64,000 nt of DNA from Candidatus Brocadiaceae bacterium S225 (GCA_007859995.1 SMSL01000006.1:62001-126000); one strand, 5' to 3'; positions 7,759 to 16,508 are shown, counted from the first letter of the stretch. Notes: generated by a model from the letters alone, not told the origin. Program-made: numbers and translations.

Positions 7759-9831
7759 TTATACTAAATAGTTAATTTGCGTTGGTTCCGTATTATTTGG
7801 CATTGCCTCTTCGACTAAATTATCTTCATGATACTCGCTTTCCTGTTGTAAAAAATTTTGAGTGCTTTTATTCTTTGAGTCTGGATGAAAATTTTTGTTC
7901 ATAAAGTCCATTTTATTATTTTCTTTATCTTGCAACGAAACATCGAGTTTGCCGACATCTATGCCTGCATTAGAAATAAGCTCTCTCAACCTTGGAATGT
8001 CTTTTTCAATAGCATCCTTTACTGATGATCTTTCGACGGTAATTTTTGTCTCTAAAACATCATCTTCAACTTTAAACTCCAGTTTGATAGTTCCAAGTTC
8101 AGGCGGACTAAGCTGCACTTTGACTTCAGACGTGCCTCCTTGTGTATATAATTTTGCACTTTGAACAATATTGTCTGCGACATCATTGCCTATTATTCCT
8201 AGCGGATTTGCAGCGCTGTTAACCTGCAATAAAGTATTATTAAAATTTGTTTCCGGTCTGATTTTTTGATTATTGTTAACAGTATTTGAGCTGAAATTAT
8301 TATTGGTATCAGTTCCTTGATTATTAAAGGCAGAGTTATCAGATGATGTATTTGACTGCATTGCAGCTCCGACAGTATTAACATTGCTATTGCTTGTAAG
8401 CGTTGTATTGTCAAGCAATTTAGTTGGTTTGGATTCGGTTGTATTTGCACGCGCTTCAAATGTTTCAGGTGCCTCTTCACTTTCAATTTGTGCCTGCAGA
8501 TTTTTATCTGTGGTTGAAGATAAAGACTTGTTCTGATGCTGTTCTTTTAACATCTCATCTGTTTTGTTGTTACCGCTCTCATCAGTTTGTGATGAAGTGT
8601 TGAGATTTATAATTTCGCTTCCTGCTTTTTCGATTGCAGGAACAGGATTTTGGGCTCCCTGATTATTAAAGGTAGGGTTATCAGATGATGTATTTGACTG
8701 CATTGCAGCTCCGACAGTATTAACATTGCTATTGCTTGTAAGTGTTGTATTGTCAAACAATTTAGTTGGTTTGGATTCGGTTGTATTTGCACGCGCTTCA
8801 AATGTTTCAGGTGTCTCTTCACTTTCAATTTGTGCCTGTACCAGATGTTGTGTCTGCAGATTTCTGTCTGCGGTTGAAGATAAAGGCTTGTTCTGATGCT
8901 GTTCTTTTAACATCTCATCTATTTTGTTGTTGCCGCTCTCATCAGTATGTGATGAAGCGCTGAGACTTATATTTTTGCTTCCTGCTTTTTCGATTGCAGG
9001 AACAGGATTTTGGATTCCTTTAATATTATCTTTATTTTCACTTAAAATGTTCTCTGAAGGTGTAGTCGCATGACTGGCTGATAATCTGGATTGCTGAAGT
9101 ATAGCGCTCTCCACTCCACTCACTTTTGCCGTTTCAGACAGACCAGGGTTGGTTATAATATCTACTATTTTCTGATCGCTTATTTTTGTATTGCTTAGCG
9201 CCGTATTTAATTTATCTGAAAGAGTGGTTTGTAACAGTTCCTGTTCAATATCTCCTGGTATCTGCTGTGCCATATTTGTAGTAGCCTGTGTTGTGCTCAA
9301 TTTGTCTGATAGTGGTACTGCAGGTTCCGGAATCAAGTCTCCAGTCTGTTTTTGTGCTATGTTTAAATTTGCTCCGCCAGGTGATTTTAATTCCGGATTG
9401 TTGAGATGAGGAGTTTCTAATAATGTGTTTGCCATTATCTGTGCAGTTGATATTTTTTGATTAGAAACTTTATTGATAATGCCGTTTGTAAATTCATTCT
9501 CGTTTATCTTTTGATTAATTTCAGGGTTTAATTGTGTATGATCGCCATCGGTTTTAGCGGTCTGATTGACTTTAATTTCTAACGAGAGCGGCTCTCTTCT
9601 GTGATTAATATCATCAGTGTCTTTTATATTAGCTGATTCTGATGGATTATAGGTGGCGGTTTGTTCATCAGACGTTTGAGTATTTTCCATTGAATTCAAC
9701 AGCCTTGCATGAAAACGGTCATTGTCATGATGTTCACTTATTGAGCTGTTGGTACTCTTCAGTCTGCCTGTACCCGGTAACTCTTTTGTTGAGAGCGATC
9801 CAAGTAATGAGTTTATAGATTTATCAGACAT
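7759..9831 (-). CDS. fliK: Flagellar hook-length control protein FliK, with internal duplication
   Basis: FliK is the secreted ruler and substrate-specificity switch for hook length. The C-terminal Flg_hook domain is recognisable at about residues 545-640 (VQLSPPELGTIKLEFKVEDD, later SNAGIDVGKLDVSLQD). The rest is a low-complexity, Asn/Thr/Ser/Gln-rich, probably unfolded ruler region. It contains a nearly identical duplication of about 114 residues (each copy has ANTTESKPTKL and NTVGAAMQSNTSSDN). The 690-residue length is large compared with about 400 in enterics, in keeping with the long FlgE. It is first in fliK-flgD-flgE, behind a candidate -24/-12 promoter. Confidence 0.9.
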   Translation of the reverse strand: MSDKSINSLLGSLSTKELPGTGRLKSTNSSISEHHDNDRFHARLLNSMENTQTSDEQTATYNPSESANIKDTDDINHRREPLSLEIKVNQTAKTDGDHTQLNPEINQKINENEFTNGIINKVSNQKISTAQIMANTLLETPHLNNPELKSPGGANLNIAQKQTGDLIPEPAVPLSDKLSTTQATTNMAQQIPGDIEQELLQTTLSDKLNTALSNTKISDQKIVDIITNPGLSETAKVSGVESAILQQSRLSASHATTPSENILSENKDNIKGIQNPVPAIEKAGSKNISLSASSHTDESGNNKIDEMLKEQHQNKPLSSTADRNLQTQHLVQAQIESEETPETFEARANTTESKPTKLFDNTTLTSNSNVNTVGAAMQSNTSSDNPTFNNQGAQNPVPAIEKAGSEIINLNTSSQTDESGNNKTDEMLKEQHQNKSLSSTTDKNLQAQIESEEAPETFEARANTTESKPTKLLDNTTLTSNSNVNTVGAAMQSNTSSDNSAFNNQGTDTNNNFSSNTVNNNQKIRPETNFNNTLLQVNSAANPLGIIGNDVADNIVQSAKLYTQGGTSEVKVQLSPPELGTIKLEFKVEDDVLETKITVERSSVKDAIEKDIPRLRELISNAGIDVGKLDVSLQDKENNKMDFMNKNFHPDSKNKSTQNFLQQESEYHEDNLVEEAMPNNTEPTQINYLV
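8315..9013 (-). repeat. Tandem in-frame duplication inside fliK (342-360-base period)
   Basis: Copy one (about 8315-8653) and copy two (about 8657-9013) are very similar in DNA; long runs, such as those starting at 8319 and 8661, match with few changes. The period is 342 bases at one end and 360 at the other because one copy has an extra 18 bases encoding six residues near TQHLVQ. Both periods are multiples of three. High nucleotide identity suggests a recent duplication or ongoing gene conversion. Confidence 0.92.
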
Positions 9832-10252
9832 TTTTTAAGTAAGAGATTTACAATGAATTAAGTTTCAAAATGATAGTAAGATTGTGAGTGTAATAAGCTA
9901 GCATTGTGCCAAAGTGAATTTATTTAAATAAACGTCATGAATTTTTTGCCTTTAAGATATTTATATTCTTTCGTGACTGGGAGTTAAGAAAAAATAAATT
10001 TTCTTCAGATGAGGCGATTAATATTTATTGTTCTGATAATGAGGGATGTTTGGAATCAGTTTTTACCCTATGTTACGGAAAAAAGTTTCCTGATACAGGT
10101 TGTAGTTATCCATAATAAATGAAGCAATGTTTAGTCGCGGAGACCATGGATGGTTTAGTTGTTAGTAAAAGTAAGATTTTAAATCGTGTGGAGAAGAACG
10201 GGTGGGTAAAGCTTGTATGTAAGGTGTCCCCGGTATGTGAAAAATAGCGGCT
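9832..10252. other. 420-base intergenic region upstream of fliK
   Basis: Apart from the -24/-12 element at 9896-9912 I see no gene or strong hairpin. The stretch between about 9960 and 10250 would be the place for activator sites acting on the sigma-54 promoter, but no obvious repeated site was seen. Confidence 0.5.
9896..9912 (-). promoter_or_regulatory. Candidate sigma-54 (-24/-12) promoter of fliK-flgD-flgE
   Basis: On the minus strand the element reads TTGGCAC-AATGC-TAGCT. The -24 box TTGGCAC is a perfect match, GG and GC are 10 bases apart, and the -12 box differs by one base from TTGCT. The predicted start near 9885 gives a leader of about 54 bases. This is the best of the four similar elements in the window. 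Confidence 0.68.
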
Positions 10253-10918
10253 TTAGAGGGAGTCTACCATGTAATGTGCGGCAAATTGTGCATATCGCTT
10301 CATTGACAGTAGTATGATCTTCCAACCATATAATGATTGTTTTCTTTTATAGTGCTGTTTATAGTATGTTTTAACAAGTTTTATCACTGATGCCTCACTA
10401 CTGTCGAATATGGCATCCGAACTCCACATAATGTTGCCGGAGACAGCAGAAAACATTCCGATTTTTATACCTAAAACAGGTGGTTCGTATGGGTGATACT
10501 GAGTAATTGTACCAAAAATAATTGCATCTACTTTATATCTTCGTTTTGCTTCCTCAATAGTTTCAGATCTTATCAGACCTCTGTTCCAGATGTCCTTTTG
10601 TTGTGAGAGTATATCCTGAAATCCCTGAGGTACTATAATTTCAAATTTAGCACTCTTTTGTAATTCAATATTAAAAGCCTCTGTGACTTCATCAACAACT
10701 TTGTCTCTTTGAGATTCAATTGTGAATGGAAGTAATAAAACCCTGTGTAATCTGGTATTAAGGTATTCTTCTGATTTATGATAGTTGGTTGTATCATATT
10801 CTTTCGTATAAAATTGTTCACGTACAATGCCTTGCATGTCTGACACCACGCAACCTGTGATACTTGTTAAAGTTAAAAAGCATAAAAATGCTATTGATAT
10901 GGTACTGTATGTTTTCAT
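10253..10918 (-). CDS. CsgG/TolB-N-like lipoprotein of unknown function
   Basis: A 221-residue exported lipoprotein. The signal peptide ends in the canonical lipobox ITGC (Cys about 23), so it should be lipid-anchored. The body RVLLLPFTIESQRDK, VVDEVTEAFNIELQKS, FEIIVPQ, and then YKVDAIIFGTITQYHPYEPP has the alternating pattern of the CsgG/LpoB/TolB-N fold (a strand, a helix after a conserved Pro-Phe, and the G-x-I strand). Such proteins assist outer-membrane or envelope assemblies; FlgO/FlgT-like flagellar proteins share this fold, and it lies upstream of the flagellar cluster. A flagellar role is inference only. Confidence 0.6.
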   Translation of the reverse strand: MKTYSTISIAFLCFLTLTSITGCVVSDMQGIVREQFYTKEYDTTNYHKSEEYLNTRLHRVLLLPFTIESQRDKVVDEVTEAFNIELQKSAKFEIIVPQGFQDILSQQKDIWNRGLIRSETIEEAKRRYKVDAIIFGTITQYHPYEPPVLGIKIGMFSAVSGNIMWSSDAIFDSSEASVIKLVKTYYKQHYKRKQSLYGWKIILLSMKRYAQFAAHYMVDSL

Positions 10919-11000
10919 GTTCGTCAGGATGGGATATGATTAATATACAATTGTTTATAGTTAAAACTATAACACATTATGTATAGTTTTATGTAGTATG

Positions 11001-11873
11001 TTATTCTTCATTTTTTTTCAGTTTTTCAATTTTTAATTTATACAACTCTTGCTGAACTTTTGTCTCAGATATCTGTACCTTTAAAAGTTCTTTTTTAATG
11101 GGGAGTAGCTCGTTTTCAGCGGCAATTGCCCTTGATTCCGTTTCTTTTACAGTAGACTCTAAAACATTAATTTCCTTTAATAGATTATCAATATTTTCTT
11201 GCAATGATTTTTTGCTGTTTGCAAAATCATTTTCAACCTTTTCTTTGGCTGTTTGCAGGTCAGCCAACTCTTCATTCAGCGATTTTACTTTATTCTCTTC
11301 TTCCTCCAGCCTGGCTTCTAATTTTTTAATTTTTTTTAATACTCTTAGTTCATCATCTCCGTCTACTATTCCCAATGCAATTGTAGATCCATCTGACAAA
11401 TAACCAGTTCCTGGCCTTGCTGCAACAGCTTCTGCTACCTGAAAGGCAGATATTTTTTTACTAAGTTCCTCTACCAGGATATCTGTCTTTTTTCTCTCAT
11501 TTTTTTCTTCCTTCAGCCTGGCTTCTAAATTCTTAACTTTTTCAGAAACTTCTAGTTCACCGTCTCTATCTACCATTTCCACGCCCATCGATGGCCATTC
11601 TGATAAATATCCTTTTCCTGACATGTCGGGTGGTTTGTTTTGGGGTTTCCCGGCCATGGTAAAAGGAATGCCCTGTTTTGCATCAGTCTCATCTGCCCTG
11701 ATTTCATTATTTATCACGGAAGGTTTATTTGACCCAGTTTTATCCTTTTCTATATCAGAACTAGAGGATTTTGACGGTTTTGGCATAGTGAATGTGCATC
11801 CATTAAATAATAGTGTGGAGAGGCACATAAAAGACAGTATGCATTCTTTTAATCTGTAGTTGGTTTTTGGCAT
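11001..11873 (-). CDS. Coiled-coil lipoprotein with duplicated module
   Basis: A 290-residue protein with a lipoprotein signal (lipobox LFNGC, Cys about 26), then a Ser/Lys-rich linker and two copies of a roughly 70-residue module. Each copy begins GYLS, passes through a VDRDGEL or VDGDDEL acidic turn and runs into a Lys/Glu-rich coiled coil (KNLEARLKEEKN, KKLEARLEEEEN). The C-terminal 120 residues are an extended coiled coil ending in Lys/Glu repeats. It is probably a periplasmic spacer or tether anchored in the membrane. No family recognised. It lies 82 bases upstream of the preceding lipoprotein gene in the same direction, so co-transcription is plausible. Confidence 0.6.
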   Translation of the reverse strand: MPKTNYRLKECILSFMCLSTLLFNGCTFTMPKPSKSSSSDIEKDKTGSNKPSVINNEIRADETDAKQGIPFTMAGKPQNKPPDMSGKGYLSEWPSMGVEMVDRDGELEVSEKVKNLEARLKEEKNERKKTDILVEELSKKISAFQVAEAVAARPGTGYLSDGSTIALGIVDGDDELRVLKKIKKLEARLEEEENKVKSLNEELADLQTAKEKVENDFANSKKSLQENIDNLLKEINVLESTVKETESRAIAAENELLPIKKELLKVQISETKVQQELYKLKIEKLKKNEE

Positions 11874-12249
11874 AAATAATCCAGCTTTTCTAAAAATTAA
11901 GAGGAGTTTTTTTGAGAGTTAAAGCTTCCTCGTCTAGCCTAATTGGTTCTATACATATATAATATAAATTCAAATGTCAATATTTTTCATCACTATATTC
12001 CTATAAAAAAAATATATCCTTCTGTTTGGCTTAATACTTGATTTTATAACATGCTTAACCTAGAATGCTTTTCACATTTTTTTATTACACCTAAATTGAT
12101 GCAGATAAGGCATAAACGTTCAGGCGGATTAGACGGCCATGTAAAGAGAGGACTTGCTTAACGCTGCTCAGTAGATTAGTGATATTGGATTAAGCAGGAT
12201 ATATTATAGAAAAGAATAGGATTGTTATTAAAGGTATTACGGAATAATT
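11874..12249. other. 376-base divergent intergenic region
   Basis: It separates the minus-strand lipoprotein from the plus-strand aminotransferase, so it should hold two divergent promoters. It is very AT-rich (for example the TATATAATATAAAT stretch near 11955). I see no convincing gene or terminator. Confidence 0.5.
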
Positions 12250-13548
12250 ATGAGAAATAATATTGTACACGCAGGTGCACATGAACTTCAGTATGAGATA
12301 CGTGAAATTGTAGCAGTTGGGAATATTTTGAAGGATATGGGGCTGGAGGTTTGCTGGGAGAATATTGGCGATCCTGTTCTCAAGGGAGAAAAGATTCCGT
12401 CATGGATCAAGAGTGTGATAAAGGATGCGGTTGACCTCGATTCATCATTTGCTTACAGCCCAACAAAAGGCCTGGAAGAAACAAGGATTTTTCTTGCAGA
12501 AATATGTAATAGACGAAAAAAGGTACAGATAACAGAAGAAGATATTATTTTCTTTAATGGAATTGGAGATGCAATATCCAAAGTCTATAATTACTTAAGA
12601 AAAGAAGCACGGGTGATTGGCCCTTCGCCTGCTTATTCTACCCATTCGTCAACAGAGGCGGCTCATGCAGGCGCAGATCATCTAATGTATAAATTAGATC
12701 CGAAAAATAATTGGATGCCGGATATTGATGATCTGCGTAATAAAATAATAAATGATAAATCAATATCCGGGATATTAATGATAAATCCGAATAATCCGGC
12801 GGGTACTGTCTATTCAAAGGATGTAATGGTGGAGGTCGTGAGAATTGCGGAAGAGTTTGATCTGTTCATTGTGTGCGACGAAATATATTTAGAAATAACG
12901 TATAATGGGAAAATACCTACTCCATTGAGTGATGTTATCAATGGTGTATGTGGGATATCGATGCGCGGGATTTCAAAGGAGCTTCCATGGCCTGGTGCAA
13001 GATGTGGTTGGATAGAGGTATATAATAGAGGTAATGATCCAATGTTCAGAACATATATTGAGACGATATTGAATGCAAAAATGCTTGAAGTTTGTTCGAC
13101 AACACTTCCACAGACTGTTATACCGTCTTTATTGTCTGACCCGCGGTATAAAGAATATCATTCCGAAAGAAATAAACAATACGAAGCAAAGTCTAAATTT
13201 GCTTATGACGCTCTGGTTGGGATCGAAGGCGTAATAGTGAACCAGACCGATGGCGCATTTTATATGACGGTTGCTTTTGATGATGGCGTTTTGAACGATA
13301 AACAAATGCTTGTGATTAGTAATGACAAAATAAGAAATTATATTGAAGCTAGCGTGTGTAATGTTGCACTTGATAAGAGGTTTGTCTATTACCTGCTGGG
13401 CACGACAGGTATTTGTGTAGTGCCATTGACCGGTTTTAGCTGCGATATATACGGATTCAGGGTGACATTGTTAGAGGCGGATATGGAAAAATTTGAATGG
13501 ATATTTAAAACAATTGCAGAAAAGATAAAAACTTATTTGAACTCCTGA
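12250..13548 (+). CDS. PLP-dependent aminotransferase, class I/II
   Basis: A fold-type I aminotransferase of 432 residues. Seen motifs: NPNNPAGTVYS (residues 180-189), the cofactor aspartate in CDEIYLE (Asp210), the Schiff-base lysine in SKELPWPGARCGW (Lys243) and the late Arg-containing segment YGFRVTLLE. The N-terminal YEIREIVAVGNILKDMG and WENIGDPVLKGEK resemble AlaA/AspC-like enzymes that accept alanine or aspartate, but substrate cannot be read from sequence. It stands alone, with 305 bases before the next gene; its neighbours include a glutamate-synthase-like protein, so amino-nitrogen metabolism is plausible. Confidence 0.88.
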   Translation: MRNNIVHAGAHELQYEIREIVAVGNILKDMGLEVCWENIGDPVLKGEKIPSWIKSVIKDAVDLDSSFAYSPTKGLEETRIFLAEICNRRKKVQITEEDIIFFNGIGDAISKVYNYLRKEARVIGPSPAYSTHSSTEAAHAGADHLMYKLDPKNNWMPDIDDLRNKIINDKSISGILMINPNNPAGTVYSKDVMVEVVRIAEEFDLFIVCDEIYLEITYNGKIPTPLSDVINGVCGISMRGISKELPWPGARCGWIEVYNRGNDPMFRTYIETILNAKMLEVCSTTLPQTVIPSLLSDPRYKEYHSERNKQYEAKSKFAYDALVGIEGVIVNQTDGAFYMTVAFDDGVLNDKQMLVISNDKIRNYIEASVCNVALDKRFVYYLLGTTGICVVPLTGFSCDIYGFRVTLLEADMEKFEWIFKTIAEKIKTYLNS

Positions 13549-13853
13549 TGTCTCATTATCTTATTGTTAGTAGCTCTCAATCAATGTAAACATTCTTACC
13601 TCCCTGCCCATGCGCAATAATTGCGTAAATTATTTATGGACAAGACCGGAAAAGGCGCTAATATTGCGTGATGTATTAAATAAATTAGCATTGCAAAATT
13701 ATTTTGCTTCTTCATGATTGGCGGTAACACCCTGTTATTATTAGCCATACATGTGAGGAGCAGATTTCTGAAATGAATAAATTTGCAATGGTATAGGCTT
13801 TGCTCTTTCCCAAAAGTAATAATTATTTTAACACTTTTTCGGAGGGGTAAGTT
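13549..13853. promoter_or_regulatory. Intergenic region with two AT-rich palindromes upstream of the diiron gene
   Basis: This 305-base gap contains a 13-base palindrome CGCAATAATTGCG (13613-13625) and a 15-base palindrome GCAAAATTATTTTGC (13693-13707), about 80 bases apart. Both are symmetric around one base, the shape of dimeric-regulator operators. They lie 150-240 bases before the next ATG. AT-rich palindromes arise easily by chance, so this is weak. Confidence 0.3.
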
Positions 13854-14564
13854 ATGGCAGTATCAGCTAGTGATTTTGTAGACAAGTTGCAGCAGGATTG
13901 TTTGGATCATCCGGCATTACATCATTCATATTTGAAGAGGTTCGAAAACAGAGAACTGAATAAAGGTCATATTAAGTTGTTTGCCGAGCAGTACTATTGT
14001 TTTTCGCGTCATTTTTCCAGATATCTGGCTGCTTTGGTTGCTATTACGCCGGATGAAGGTGCGAGAGCTCCATTAATCAAAAATCTTGGTGAAGAGTATG
14101 GCGCTCGACAGGAAGATGGCCAGGAGATGGATCCGGAATTGACACATCCCGCAATTTTCAGAGGATTTCTAAGATCAGTCGGGATTGATACCTCTCCGGA
14201 AGCACTCGCAGCAATTAAACCGTTACCGGAAACAAAGCTTTTTGTTGATAAGTATCTGAATATCAGATATCTCAATTATATAGAAGCTTTTGGAGCTCTG
14301 GGACCTGGGACCGAATATATAGTTCCTCAGATGTACACAATAGTACGTGAGGGTTGCCGGGGCGCGGGACTGACAGAGGACGATGTGCTTTTCTTCTCTG
14401 CTCACATTGAGTTGGATGTGGAGCATGCTGAAGGTATTAAGGCTTCTTTGATTCCGTTTGTTGATTCTGAGGACCACCAGGAGTTAATGAGATACGGTGC
14501 AATGGATTTTCTTGATGCAAGATGTGTTTTATGGGATGGACTGGAAAGAGCCAGCAAGTTCTAA
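13854..14564 (+). CDS. Heme-oxygenase-like diiron oxidase, CADD/PqqC-related
   Basis: A 236-residue all-helical protein of the TenA/PqqC/CADD superfamily. Candidate metal ligands are visible: Glu80 or Glu81 in LGEEYGA, His98 in THPAIF, Glu154 in GPGTEYIVPQ, and the HX3DX2H helix with His184, Asp188 and His191 (AHIELDVEHAEG). This set matches the diiron site of CADD, the Chlamydia protein, and its Nitrosomonas relative, which make p-aminobenzoate from one of their own tyrosines. Tyr26 aligns with the self-sacrificing tyrosine of CADD by my recollection, but the position of its amine-donor lysine looks like Gly167. Role uncertain. The ribosome site GGAGGGG precedes the ATG; a strong terminator follows. 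Confidence 0.8.
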   Translation: MAVSASDFVDKLQQDCLDHPALHHSYLKRFENRELNKGHIKLFAEQYYCFSRHFSRYLAALVAITPDEGARAPLIKNLGEEYGARQEDGQEMDPELTHPAIFRGFLRSVGIDTSPEALAAIKPLPETKLFVDKYLNIRYLNYIEAFGALGPGTEYIVPQMYTIVREGCRGAGLTEDDVLFFSAHIELDVEHAEGIKASLIPFVDSEDHQELMRYGAMDFLDARCVLWDGLERASKF

Positions 14565-14882
14565 GTATAACAAGGAGTTTTTAGTGTTCCCCGTTAGTAA
14601 GCTCATACGTTGTGTTGCAATGCTATGAGCTTCTAACGGGGTTTTTTTATGTAAAAAATCAACTGAGATGTTAAGTCGTATATCACCTTACGTTGCGATA
14701 AGCTAACTTCTTCCTTGAATTTAGTTTAAAATTTGCTATATTTCTCGGTACGCGTTAAAAATTCGTTGAAATTCAGGGAAAAATATATTCTGTAAGAGAT
14801 ACAATTGCTACAAGGATTTTCGTAAATATTTACTAGTATGTAAATAATAAAACATTTTTTTAAATGAACAGGAGGCCTTTAA
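14565..14882. other. 318-base intergenic region
   Basis: It contains the terminator at 14589-14648; the rest is AT-rich and must carry the promoter of the FMN protein gene. I could not pick one promoter with confidence. The ribosome site AGGAGG at about 14871 is strong and sets the next start. Confidence 0.5.
14589..14648 (+). terminator. Strong rho-independent terminator after the diiron oxidase gene
   Basis: An 18-base-pair stem with one bulged base (CCCCGTTAG-t-AAGCTCATA pairing with TATGAGCTTCTAACGGGG) is followed directly by seven T residues. It begins 25 bases past the stop codon. It closes the transcription unit and separates it from the FMN gene. Confidence 0.93.
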
Positions 14883-16463
14883 ATGGGAAGTTTGCAAATA
14901 CCGAATAAATCGGCAGCAACCGGGACGAGAACAAGGACCGGAAGCGATGTCTTGCCGCAAAGTGGGATGTGTGTCGTTTGTCTGGACGGTTGTCCAGGAT
15001 ACTGTGAAATTGGTCTATCGGCGATGAGGGGACCGGAAACAATATACCCTATACCATTTGGGAAAAGTACATCCAGTGGAACAAAAGATTATCCTGTCGA
15101 CTATTCACACTTTAACATTGCTGGAACTATTTCCGGTCATCACCAGAGAGAGTACGAACAGTTTGTAAACGTAAATGTTGAAACACGTTTAGGTAGAGAC
15201 AGAGGCCTTAAGTTAAAATTCCCATTGATCTGTACAGGTTTGGGTTCCACACAGATTGCAAAGAATCATTTTGCTGATCTCGGGGCCGGTTCTGCTATTT
15301 GTGGTACCGGAATCGTAATCGGTGAGAATGTTGTAGGGATGGATGAGACATCAAAATTTGACTCTAATCATAAAGTTACAGAATGCAAGGAGCTTGAAAG
15401 AAGGTTTAAATCTTTTAAGGACAACCAGAAAGACGGTTATGGCTTTATCGCTATTCAGGCTAACCCGGAAGATTGGAGATTGGGGGTCCTTGAGTATAGT
15501 ATGAATACACTGGGTTCTGATGCCGTTGAGTTGAAATGGGGGCAGGGCGCTAAGAACATAGGAGGTGAAGTTAAGATCTTTAACCTGGAGAAAGCAATAC
15601 TGTTGAAAAAGAGGGGATATATTGTAATCCCTGATCCGGAAGATCCGATTGCCCAGGAAGCTTTTAAAACAGGTGCTGTTGAGGGCTTTGAGAGACATAC
15701 GAGGGTAAGGCCAATATCGGAATATCTGCCAAGAGCGATTGATGATTTTGGTAAGCAGGTAGAACACCTGAGACATGCCGGCGCTAAATATGTTTTCCTG
15801 AAGACAGGTGCATATAGACCGTCTGATCTGGCAAGGGCCATCAAGTTCTGCTCGATTTATAAACTTGATGTTTTGACCATTGACGGCGCCGGCGGCGGGA
15901 CAGGCATGAGCCCATGGAGAATGATGAATGAATGGGGTGTACCGACCGTTTATCTTGCAGCTATGACTTATAATTTCTGTAAAAGGCTGGCAGACAAGGG
16001 AGAGTATGTGCCGGACATAATTCTGGCCGGAGGTCTTACAGCCGAAGATCATATTTATAAATCATTCGCACTGGCTGCGCCATTCGTAAAGGCTGTTGGT
16101 ATGTCCAGGTCAACAATCTGTGCTACCATGGTTGGAAATACCACTGGCAAGTCAATTAAAGAAGGTAAGATCCAGAAACCTGCTTCAGCGCATGGAGATT
16201 CTCTTGATAAGATTTTCTATTACTCCTCAAAAGTCAGAGAGGAATTTGGCGAAGTTACTCCGGGTGCATTGGGTATGTATTCCTATTATGAAAAAATGGC
16301 AATGGGTCTTCGACAATTAATGGCGGGATCAAGGAGATTTGAGCTAGGTGAAATTACCAGGAATGACATTTTTGCGTTGACCAGGGAAGCTGCTGATATT
16401 ACCGGGATCAATTATATTATGGATTGGGAGAATGAAACATCGGAAGCAATCCTGGATGCATAA
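14883..16463 (+). CDS. FMN-binding glutamate-synthase-like protein with N-terminal Cys cluster
   Basis: A 526-residue protein resembling the FMN/synthase domain of GltB but standing alone, without a glutaminase domain. The FMN-barrel signature is clear: VLTIDGAGGGTGMSP around residue 335, followed by a DIILAGGLTAEDHIYKSFAL strand-loop typical of phosphate binding. Residues 30-41 hold CVVCLDGCPGYC, a CX2CX3CX3C cluster that could bind a [4Fe-4S] centre; classical GltB has its cluster elsewhere. Archaeal-type GltB-like proteins have such mixtures. The reaction cannot be assigned; glutamate synthesis is possible but unproven. AGGAGG lies 7 bases before the ATG. A terminator follows. Confidence 0.82.
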   Translation: MGSLQIPNKSAATGTRTRTGSDVLPQSGMCVVCLDGCPGYCEIGLSAMRGPETIYPIPFGKSTSSGTKDYPVDYSHFNIAGTISGHHQREYEQFVNVNVETRLGRDRGLKLKFPLICTGLGSTQIAKNHFADLGAGSAICGTGIVIGENVVGMDETSKFDSNHKVTECKELERRFKSFKDNQKDGYGFIAIQANPEDWRLGVLEYSMNTLGSDAVELKWGQGAKNIGGEVKIFNLEKAILLKKRGYIVIPDPEDPIAQEAFKTGAVEGFERHTRVRPISEYLPRAIDDFGKQVEHLRHAGAKYVFLKTGAYRPSDLARAIKFCSIYKLDVLTIDGAGGGTGMSPWRMMNEWGVPTVYLAAMTYNFCKRLADKGEYVPDIILAGGLTAEDHIYKSFALAAPFVKAVGMSRSTICATMVGNTTGKSIKEGKIQKPASAHGDSLDKIFYYSSKVREEFGEVTPGALGMYSYYEKMAMGLRQLMAGSRRFELGEITRNDIFALTREAADITGINYIMDWENETSEAILDA

Positions 16464-16508
16464 GTTTATTTAAATAGTAAAAATAAGAATCGAATTTGCA
16501 ACATTAAT

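Noticed and set aside
8199-8828. Two minus-strand frames inside fliK that begin with the same sequence (MKVKRHLKHLKRVQ)
   Set aside because: Their similarity comes only from the fliK duplication read in another frame; neither has independent coding support.
8315-9013. Repeat array that might be CRISPR-like
   Set aside because: There are just two long tandem units in frame within fliK, with no short direct repeats or spacers, and no cas genes nearby.
13549-13853. TPP riboswitch upstream of the TenA/PqqC-like gene
   Set aside because: The conserved CUGAGA core is not seen and the protein resembles CADD more than TenA.
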